A DNA stretch of 64,000 nt. Origin: an uncultured Bacteroidales bacterium (GTDB taxonomy: Bacteria; Bacteroidota; Bacteroidia; Bacteroidales; UBA932). Positions 58,417 through 64,000 of the stretch are shown in pieces. The position numbers and the translations under genes were made by a program. The DNA lies in the NCBI GenBank assembly GCA_900316955.1, contig ONEX01000009.1, forward strand, positions 1-64,000, read 5' to 3'. The stretch's first letter is position 1; each line of letters begins with the position of its first letter. The notes beneath the pieces were generated by a model. That model was given only the letters and a program-made list of their open reading frames with translations. It made no database searches and was not told where the DNA came from.

Positions 58417-59136
58417 ATGAGCATTTCCAAGAACGAACTGCGGCAGGTCCGCTCCCTCGCGCAGAAGAAGTTCCGGGACGAGTCCGGACTCTTCGTGGTC
58501 GAGGGCGATAAGATGGTTTCCGAGGCGCTGGCGTCGGGATTCGAGGTCGTGTCCGTCTACCGCCGGGACGAGATCGGCGAGGAAGCGATGGCGCGGCTGT
58601 CGATGCTGTCCTCCCCTTCTCCGGTCCTCGCGGTCGTCCGGCAGCCCGCCCCCGCCGCCTTCCGGCCTTCCAAGGGGCTGTTCCTGGCCCTGGACGGCAT
58701 CCGGGACCCCGGCAACCTGGGCACCATCCTCCGGGTGGCGGACTGGTTCGGCATCGACGGGGTCGTCGCTTCGCCCGACACCGTGGAACTGTACAATCCC
58801 AAGGTGGTCCAGGCGACGATGGGTGCGATTTTCCGCGTGCCGTTCCACCGGATGGACATCGCGGAGCTCTGCCGGAAGGTCGTTACCGGCGGCGGACACG
58901 TGTACGGGACGTTCCTGAACGGGGAGAATATCTATTCCAAGGCCCTGGACTGCGGCTTGGAGGCTCCTTCGGTAATCGTGATCGGAAATGAGTCCAACGG
59001 CATTTCGCCGGCCGTGGCCGCCTGCGTGAGCGACCGGCTCTTCATCCCGCCCTATCCGGCGGACGATCCGGGCTCCGAATCCCTGAACGCCGCGATCGCG
59101 ACGGCCATCACCGTCGCCGAATTCCGCCGGCGCTAA
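58417..59136 (+). CDS. SpoU/TrmH-family RNA 2'-O-methyltransferase
   Basis: 239 residues. The N-terminal substrate-binding part (about 1-85, KNELRQVRSLAQKKFRDESG) precedes the knotted SPOUT domain with its three motifs: DGIRDPGNLGTILRVADWFG, IVIGNESNGIS and FIPPYPADDPGSESLNAAIA. It uses SAM to methylate a ribose 2'-OH in rRNA or tRNA; the exact target (for example RlmB-like sites) cannot be read. The stop overlaps the stop of the convergent amylase gene by 4 bases. Confidence 0.9.
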   Translation: MSISKNELRQVRSLAQKKFRDESGLFVVEGDKMVSEALASGFEVVSVYRRDEIGEEAMARLSMLSSPSPVLAVVRQPAPAAFRPSKGLFLALDGIRDPGNLGTILRVADWFGIDGVVASPDTVELYNPKVVQATMGAIFRVPFHRMDIAELCRKVVTGGGHVYGTFLNGENIYSKALDCGLEAPSVIVIGNESNGISPAVAACVSDRLFIPPYPADDPGSESLNAAIATAITVAEFRRR

Positions 59137-60617
59137 AGCTGTTTCGCGATGAAATCCTTTTCCGGCACGCGGAGCGTGACGGTACGCGGTTCCGTGCCGG
59201 CCTCGGCCGGGATGCGGACCGTGATGTCGGCGGCGGGCCCGAAATTGGCGACGACGAGCCAGGTCTCGGCCTCGTCGGCGCGGAGGAAGGCGAAGTGGCG
59301 GTCGGGGTCGAAGCCGTCGCCCTGGCAGTAGCAGAGGTCGAAGGTCCGTCCTTCCGCGAAGGCCGGCCGCTTGGCGAGTTCCAGCGCTTCCCGATAGCGC
59401 TTCAGAACCGCTTTCTGCTTGGCATTCAGTCCTTTGCGCTTGTTGTCGATGTACTGCCGGAGGGCCTGGAGGCTCTCCACGGTCCACCAGTCGAAGATGG
59501 AGGTGCGGCCGTTGACGCCGCTGAAAGGCTCGTCGTCCATCCCCCGCTCCCCGATCTCCTGCCCGAAGTAGAGCATGAAGGGGGCGGTGTTCAGGAGCAG
59601 GGACACGCCCAGGGCGGCGTAGCCGGCCTCGGCGCTGCCGGCGAAGAAGTCGGAAGCGACACGCTGCTCGTCGTGGTTCTCGAGGAAGTCCAGCATCCGG
59701 GGCTGGAGGTCGCCGAGGAACTGCCAGTTCCAGGTCAGCGCCCGCGCAGTGAGCCCGTCGCAGGTGACGGCGCGGACGGTGTCGTACAGGCCGGACTTGT
59801 CGTAGAGCAGGTCGAAGCCCACCTCGTCGACATACATCCGGTACTTTTCCTTCTCATAGACCTCGGCGATGAAGACGATGTGCGGGAATTCCAGCTTGAT
59901 CTTCGCGATGAGCCACTGCATGAAGGCCGGGGGCACCAGCTCCACCATGTCGCAGCGGAAGCCGTCCACGCCCTTGAGGGCCCAGTAATGGACGATGTTG
60001 TACATCTTGTCCCAGGTCCGGGTGTGGAAGTCGCAGTAGTTGATCTTGATGGTCTCGTACCAGTCGTTGATGCCCGGCGTCGGGGAGAAGCAGTTGCCGG
60101 AGGCCTTGGCCGGGAATTCGAAAAAGCCGGGGCCTTCGCAGGGGACCGGCAGGCGCAGGGGCTCGCCGGGATAGTAGAAGAAGTCGTTCTCGGGCGACCA
60201 GTGCACGGAGGTGTCGTCGTCCGCGCCGAGGGAATGGACACCCGGGATATGGCTCCGGTAATCCCGCGCCACATGGTTCGGGACGAAGTCCATGATGACC
60301 TTCATCCCGTGCCGATGGGTGCGTTTCACCAGTTGAAGGAATTCTTCCATCCTGGCATCGGGATCCGTTGCCAGATAAGGATTTACGTCGTAGTAATCCG
60401 TGATGGCATAGGGCGAACCGGCCTCCCCTTTCACGATCTGGGGATGGGACGGCCGGCAGCCTTCGTCCTTCTTCCGCGTGGCGTGGCGGATGAGGCCCGT
60501 GTACCAGATGTAATCGACGCCGAGTCCCCGGATGTATTCCAAGGACGCGGCGTCGACACTTTCAAACTTTCCGCTCCCCCAAAGGCGGGGAAGCATCTGG
60601 TATACGAGCTTTTTCAA
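59133..60617 (-). CDS. GH13 alpha-amylase family glycosidase
   Basis: 494 residues, no signal peptide, so cytoplasmic. The GH13 conserved regions are all present: MDFVPNHVA (region I), DGFRCDMVELV with the nucleophile Asp (II), VFIAEVYEKE with the acid Glu (III) and DFLENHDEQR (IV). A C-terminal beta domain follows (about 420-494). It acts on alpha-glucans or maltooligosaccharides, perhaps glycogen-derived; the exact specificity is open. A phosphofructokinase gene lies one base upstream and reads the same way, which fits a role in glucan breakdown to glycolysis. Confidence 0.93.
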   Translation of the reverse strand: MKKLVYQMLPRLWGSGKFESVDAASLEYIRGLGVDYIWYTGLIRHATRKKDEGCRPSHPQIVKGEAGSPYAITDYYDVNPYLATDPDARMEEFLQLVKRTHRHGMKVIMDFVPNHVARDYRSHIPGVHSLGADDDTSVHWSPENDFFYYPGEPLRLPVPCEGPGFFEFPAKASGNCFSPTPGINDWYETIKINYCDFHTRTWDKMYNIVHYWALKGVDGFRCDMVELVPPAFMQWLIAKIKLEFPHIVFIAEVYEKEKYRMYVDEVGFDLLYDKSGLYDTVRAVTCDGLTARALTWNWQFLGDLQPRMLDFLENHDEQRVASDFFAGSAEAGYAALGVSLLLNTAPFMLYFGQEIGERGMDDEPFSGVNGRTSIFDWWTVESLQALRQYIDNKRKGLNAKQKAVLKRYREALELAKRPAFAEGRTFDLCYCQGDGFDPDRHFAFLRADEAETWLVVANFGPAADITVRIPAEAGTEPRTVTLRVPEKDFIAKQL

Positions 60618-60618
60618 A

Positions 60619-61848
60619 CTACCAGTTCAGGATCTTCTTGAAGTCGTAGGTCTCCGGGTCGGCGACGTACTTCTTCGCGGCCTCGTAGTCGGCCGGGGTG
60701 ATGAAGTGGCAGATGTGGTTGAAATAGTTCTGGGAGGTACCGCCCTCGATGTTCACGCGGCGCGGCGGGATCTTGCCCTCGTCGTTCTGCAGGTCCTTGA
60801 GGTACAGCGGGTGGGACTCGCCGTCGGCATCGACATACACCATGCAGCCGGTCTCGCCCTTGGCGAAGAGTTCGTAGGCGCCCATCGCCAGTTCGGTGCA
60901 GTAGGTGAGGTCGTAGCCGATCGGGTCCTGGCAGCGGACGTCGTAGCCGATCTCCACCGGACGGGTCTTGACCTTCAGGCCGATCTTCTTGAACTCCTTC
61001 TCGAGGATGTCGTTGAAGAGGACCGCCTTCGATATCTTGCCGAGCTCAGGATGGCCGTGCTCGTCGTAGGTCATGGACACGCCGGCGTTCTTGATCTCCT
61101 GCGGATCCAGGTCGTGGAAGACGCCCTCGGCGACGACGACGGTGCCGTAGCCGATGCCCAGGAGCTTGCGCTTGAGGATGGCGGAGAGGGCGAGCCTGAC
61201 GATCTTGTCCAGATTAATGGCAGTCTTGTTGAACATCTCGGGGATGATGGTCATCGGGCAGTGCGTGGCCTCGCCGATACCCAGGGCGAGGTGGCCGGCG
61301 CTGCGGCCCATGGCGCTGATGATGAGCCAGTTGCCGCTGGTGCGGGCATCCTCGTACACGGTGCGGGCCAGGTGCGCGCCTTCGTCCTTCGCGGAGTTGA
61401 AGCCGAAGGTGGGGGCGTTGTTCGGCAGCGGAAGGTCGTTGTCGATGGTCTTGGGCACGTGGATGTTCGCGATCGGATACTGCTTCGCGGCGAGGAACTT
61501 GGCGATGCGGTTCGCGGTGGAAGCGGTGTCGTCACCGCCCACGGTCACGAGCAGCTTGATGTTGTTGTCCTGGAACAGGCCCAGGTTGAAGTTCTCCTCG
61601 AAATCCTTGTCGGTGGGCTTGAAACGGCTCATCTGCAGGTAGCTGCCGCCCCGGTTGAAGTAGGCGTCCGCCTTGAAGAAGTCGATGTCCTCGGTGCGCG
61701 GGTTCTGGCTGAAAAGGCCGCTGTAACCGCCGTGCAGGCCGATGACACGGTAACCGTTGGAAAGGAACGTCTTCGCGACAGACATGACGACAGTGTTCAT
61801 ACCCGGAGCCGGGCCGCCTCCGCAGAGGATGATGATGGAATCTTTCAT
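60619..61848 (-). CDS. pfp: Phosphofructokinase, PPi-dependent type
   Basis: 409 residues from the ATG at 61848; a further start at 61887 overlaps the promoter. Phosphorylates fructose 6-phosphate. GGGPAPGMN binds the donor phosphate, GGDDT at 104-108 has the second Asp that in the family marks pyrophosphate use (ATP enzymes have GGDGS), and PKTIDND lies at 132-138. PPi use makes the step reversible. TAAATTTG at 61896-61889 on the minus strand is the -7 box. It is longer than E. coli PfkA (320) as expected of PPi enzymes. Confidence 0.9.
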   Translation of the reverse strand: MKDSIIILCGGGPAPGMNTVVMSVAKTFLSNGYRVIGLHGGYSGLFSQNPRTEDIDFFKADAYFNRGGSYLQMSRFKPTDKDFEENFNLGLFQDNNIKLLVTVGGDDTASTANRIAKFLAAKQYPIANIHVPKTIDNDLPLPNNAPTFGFNSAKDEGAHLARTVYEDARTSGNWLIISAMGRSAGHLALGIGEATHCPMTIIPEMFNKTAINLDKIVRLALSAILKRKLLGIGYGTVVVAEGVFHDLDPQEIKNAGVSMTYDEHGHPELGKISKAVLFNDILEKEFKKIGLKVKTRPVEIGYDVRCQDPIGYDLTYCTELAMGAYELFAKGETGCMVYVDADGESHPLYLKDLQNDEGKIPPRRVNIEGGTSQNYFNHICHFITPADYEAAKKYVADPETYDFKKILNW

Positions 61849-61888
61849 GATACTATTAAGTGTTTGTTCGTTGTTTTCCCAAATCATG

Positions 61889-61896
61889 CAAATTTA
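61889..61896 (-). promoter_or_regulatory. -7 box of the phosphofructokinase gene
   Basis: TAAATTTG on the minus strand, 41 bases upstream of the ATG at 61848. It shows that the frame start at 61887, two bases from the box, is not used. Confidence 0.5.
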
Positions 61897-61907
61897 AGGA
61901 TTTTTAA

Positions 61908-62762
61908 TTACAAATCCTTCTTTTTCTTGACGAGGCCGACATAAGTGAGCAGGACGATGTTCATCATGAGCGAGTAGAGGATGGCCGGGATGGCCATCTC
62001 CTCGTTCGCGAAGATGAACGGGCTGGAGGCGATGGAGATCGCCTGGGCGGCGTTCTGCATGCCCACCTCGATGACCACGGTGCGGCGCTGGCGCGCGTCG
62101 TTCCGGACCAGGCGGGACAACAGGGAGGACAGGCCGATGGCCAGGAGGATCAGGGCCGTCACGCAGAGGCCCAGGATGCCGATGTTGTCCATGATCGTGT
62201 GCCGGTGCTGGATGTAGAAGACGGTGATCAGCACGAGGAGCAGCGGGAATGCCAGCTTCGTGAGGACCTTGTCCACCTTCTCCGCCGCCTTGGGCCAGGC
62301 ATAGTGCAGGCCGATGCCCAGGAGGACCGGCAGGAGCATCAGGACAAGGTTCTGCTTGATGAGGTTTCCGACGGGCAGGGTGATGCCCACGCTCTCCCCT
62401 ACCAGCCGGGTGGCCCAGCCCATGATGACCGGGATCGTAAATAAAGTGATGATGCTGCTGAGCGCCGTAAGTGTCACGGACAGAGCGACATCTCCATTGG
62501 CCAATTTCGAGAAGACATTGGACGAGCTGCCGCCCGGGCAGCAGGCGATCAGGACGAGGCCGATGAAGAAGACCGGCGGCAGTTTCAGCAGGTAGGCCAG
62601 CCCCAGCGCGATGGCCGGGAGGAAGACCAGCTGGCCGACGAGGGCCACGGCGATAGGCCAGGGATGGCGGAAGACTTTCCCGAAATCCTCGAACCGGAGC
62701 GCCAGCCCCAGGTCGAACATCAGGAGGGTCAGGATGGGGAGGACGATCCAGATGGTGTTCAT
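61908..62762 (-). CDS. Bile acid:sodium symporter family (BASS) transporter
   Basis: 284 residues from the ATG at 62762, which overlaps the NUDIX stop by 4 bases; a longer frame upstream lies inside the NUDIX gene and is not real. Eight to ten helices; the family block is IACCPGGSSSNVFSKLANGD near residues 73-92, and VIEVGMQNAAQAISIASSP near 230 is the second conserved crossing. Such transporters move organic anions or pantoate-like acids with sodium; bile acids are only the founding example. It is the last gene of an operon with NUDIX and psuG. Confidence 0.9.
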   Translation of the reverse strand: MNTIWIVLPILTLLMFDLGLALRFEDFGKVFRHPWPIAVALVGQLVFLPAIALGLAYLLKLPPVFFIGLVLIACCPGGSSSNVFSKLANGDVALSVTLTALSSIITLFTIPVIMGWATRLVGESVGITLPVGNLIKQNLVLMLLPVLLGIGLHYAWPKAAEKVDKVLTKLAFPLLLVLITVFYIQHRHTIMDNIGILGLCVTALILLAIGLSSLLSRLVRNDARQRRTVVIEVGMQNAAQAISIASSPFIFANEEMAIPAILYSLMMNIVLLTYVGLVKKKKDL

Positions 62763-63319
62763 ACGTCTTTGTCGTAGAAGTATTTCCAGAGCGGGGCGGC
62801 CATCAGGGCCTGCAGGATCTGGTTGTTTTGAAGCAGTTCCCGGACATAGTCCTGTTCCAGGATGAAAACGTCGATGTCCTCGGTGGCGTCCAGGTGCTGG
62901 CCGGAGACTTTTTCCACGCCGAAGGCGAGGAAACTGTGCGCCATGTTCGTGCACGTGGCGGGGTTCGGCGAGAGCGTCATCCATTCCTGCCACTCCCCGC
63001 CCGCGAAGCCGGTTTCTTCCAGAAGCTCGCGTTTGGCGGCCTCCAGGGGCGTTTCGCCCGCCTCGATGACGCCGCACGGAAGCTCATAGCAGGTATTCCC
63101 GAGCGCGTGCCGGTACTGCCGTTCCATCACGATCTTGCCGTCCTTCGTGAGGGCGATGATATTGACCCAGTCCGGATACTCCAGGACATAGTACTCGTGG
63201 TTGATGCGGCCGTCCGGCAGCTCGGCGACATCCCGCCGGGCCGTCAGCCACGGCCTTTGGACGAGATACTCGGAACTGAGTATCTTCCACTTCTTGTCTT
63301 CGGTGATGGTATTCTTCAT
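62759..63319 (-). CDS. NUDIX hydrolase
   Basis: 186 residues. The Nudix box is CGVIEAGETPLEAAKRELLE followed by ETGF (residues about 83-106), with the conserved REx2EE glutamates. A beta strand before it (EYPDWVNIIALTKDGKIVM) and LAFGVEKVSGQHLDATEDID after it are as in ADP-ribose pyrophosphatases. Hydrolyses a nucleoside diphosphate-X. Position between psuG (ATGA overlap upstream) and a transporter suggests a role in pseudouridine or nucleotide salvage, but the substrate is not proven. Confidence 0.92.
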   Translation of the reverse strand: MKNTITEDKKWKILSSEYLVQRPWLTARRDVAELPDGRINHEYYVLEYPDWVNIIALTKDGKIVMERQYRHALGNTCYELPCGVIEAGETPLEAAKRELLEETGFAGGEWQEWMTLSPNPATCTNMAHSFLAFGVEKVSGQHLDATEDIDVFILEQDYVRELLQNNQILQALMAAPLWKYFYDKDV

Positions 63320-64000
63320 AGCAGGGCCGCCACCTTGGCGGCGAGTCGGGCGTTGTTCAGGACCAGCTGGATGTTGGAGGCGAGGGAGTCGCCGCCGGTG
63401 ATATCCTTGATCTTGGCGAGGAGGAAGGGCGTGGTCTCTTTTCCCTTGATACCCAGGCGGTTCGCCTCGGCGACAGCCTCTTCGATGGCGGCGTTGATCC
63501 GGACCGGGTCCATGGAGTATTCCTCCGGGATCGGGTTTGTGACGAGCATGCCGCCCTCGAGGCCCATCTCGAGTTTGGCGCGGAAAGCCGCCGCCAGTTC
63601 CTCGGGGGTGTCGATGCGGTAGTCGACCTTGAACCCGCTCTTGCGGGTGTAGAAGGCCGGGAGTTCCTCCGTGCCGTAGCCGATGACGGGGACGCCCTTG
63701 GTCTCCAGGTATTCCAGCGTGAGGCCGAGGTCCAGGATGGACTTCGCGCCGGCGCAGATGACCATCACCGGCGTCCTGGCCAGTTCTTCCAGGTCCGCGG
63801 AGATGTCCATGGTGGTTTCCGCGCCGCGGTGCACGCCGCCGACGCCGCCGGTGGCGAAGACCTTGATGCCGGCGAGCGCGGCGATGATCATCGTCGTGGT
63901 GACGGTGGTCGCGCCGTCCGCGCCCCGGGCGACGAGCACGGGCAGGTCGCGGCGCGACGCTTTCGCCACGCCCCTCCCCTTCTTGCCCAGGTATTCGATT
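63316..64000 (-). CDS. psuG: Pseudouridine-5'-phosphate glycosidase, C-terminal part (partial)
   Basis: The frame continues past the right edge of the window, so only about 228 residues are visible; a GTG at 63969 is an internal codon rather than the start, because the residues before it (IEYLGKKGRG) also fit the family. PsuG splits pseudouridine 5'-phosphate into uracil and ribose 5-phosphate. Blocks as in E. coli PsuG: RRDLPVLVARGADGATTV, FATGGVGGVHRGAE, AGAKSILDLGLTLEYLE, LVTNPIPEEYSMD and LAKIKDITGGDSLASNIQLV. It overlaps the NUDIX gene by 4 bases; a psuK kinase would be expected upstream, outside the window. Confidence 0.96.
   Translation of the reverse strand, partial: IEYLGKKGRGVAKASRRDLPVLVARGADGATTVTTTMIIAALAGIKVFATGGVGGVHRGAETTMDISADLEELARTPVMVICAGAKSILDLGLTLEYLETKGVPVIGYGTEELPAFYTRKSGFKVDYRIDTPEELAAAFRAKLEMGLEGGMLVTNPIPEEYSMDPVRINAAIEEAVAEANRLGIKGKETTPFLLAKIKDITGGDSLASNIQLVLNNARLAAKVAALL

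Noticed and set aside
62763..63077. N-terminal extension of the BASS transporter frame
   Set aside because: The added 105 residues are Arg-, Gly- and His-rich and lie inside the NUDIX gene on the same strand in another frame. The ATG at 62762 gives the normal family start.
1..64000. Prophage, transposon or CRISPR content
   Set aside because: No integrase, transposase, phage structural gene or spaced repeat array was seen. The ORF6N gene alone is not enough to call a prophage.

Overview
The window looks like a chromosomal segment of a GC-rich member of the Bacteroidota, most likely Bacteroidales. The evidence is the gene content: a TonB-dependent receptor paired with a DUF4249 lipoprotein, DUF5686, DUF5715 and DUF3467 proteins, a TamL-type outer-membrane lipoprotein, a GlsB/GlsA-like glycine-lipid pair, kbl with a short-chain threonine dehydrogenase, and a PPi-type phosphofructokinase. 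Promoters also match the Bacteroidota pattern, with a TAnnTTTG -7 box and sometimes TTTG about 19-20 nt upstream. I see no rRNA, tRNA, CRISPR array, integrase, transposase or prophage. Species cannot be named from the sequence.

Layout. (1) 1-14.15 kb holds six consecutive FtsX/MacB-like ABC permease genes, the first cut by the window edge. Five share nearly identical C-terminal ends, and four of the five complete genes share nearly identical N-terminal ends, while the extracytoplasmic parts differ. Two junctions in this array carry small inserts on the opposite strand: a HicB antitoxin gene with a truncated hicA remnant, and an ORF6N-domain gene bracketed by direct copies of a dispersed palindromic repeat. 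No ATPase is visible. (2) 14.2-16.7 kb, minus strand: gpmA, a serine-less alpha/beta-hydrolase-like membrane protein, and an esterase-nucleotidase fusion. (3) 16.8-22.65 kb, plus strand: a lipoprotein resembling the C-terminal part of GH106 enzymes, trmO, a PrsW-like protease, a TonB-dependent receptor and a DUF4249 lipoprotein. (4) 22.65-32.4 kb is dominated by envelope and lipid genes: DUF5686, an SDR reductase, an acyltransferase, a CDP-alcohol phosphatidyltransferase, an M15-like DUF5715 protein, a TlpA-like lipoprotein, the glsB/glsA-like pair, GtrA and kbl. (5) 32.5-44.8 kb: threonine dehydrogenase, a candidate small RNA locus, a phosphatase-maf-kdsC-DUF3467 operon, and a run of valS, thioesterase, tatA, tatC, an ABC-F protein, a DUF2807 protein and an M19 dipeptidase that ends in a strong bidirectional terminator. 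(6) 44.9-53.6 kb: cinA with a degenerate dihydroorotate-dehydrogenase-like gene, an XRE regulator, an AT-rich intergenic region, queA, an acyltransferase, an MscS channel, a cation antiporter and rlmD. (7) 53.8-64 kb: a GNAT-like protein, rarA, tamL, a SpoU methyltransferase, a GH13 amylase, PPi-phosphofructokinase, and a psuG-NUDIX-bile-acid-symporter-family operon that runs off the right edge.

How the genes fit together. Much of the window serves the envelope: lipid acylation and headgroup transfer, outer-membrane insertion (TamL), Tat export, KDO phosphate removal and lipoproteins. Threonine degradation (tdh, kbl) makes glycine and lies beside the glycine-lipid acyltransferases, a plausible but unproven metabolic link. 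The most unusual structures are the permease array with its two inserted regulator-type cassettes, several apparent pseudoenzymes or domain remnants made into exported proteins, and a promoter-to-terminator unit near 33.7 kb that may encode a small RNA.
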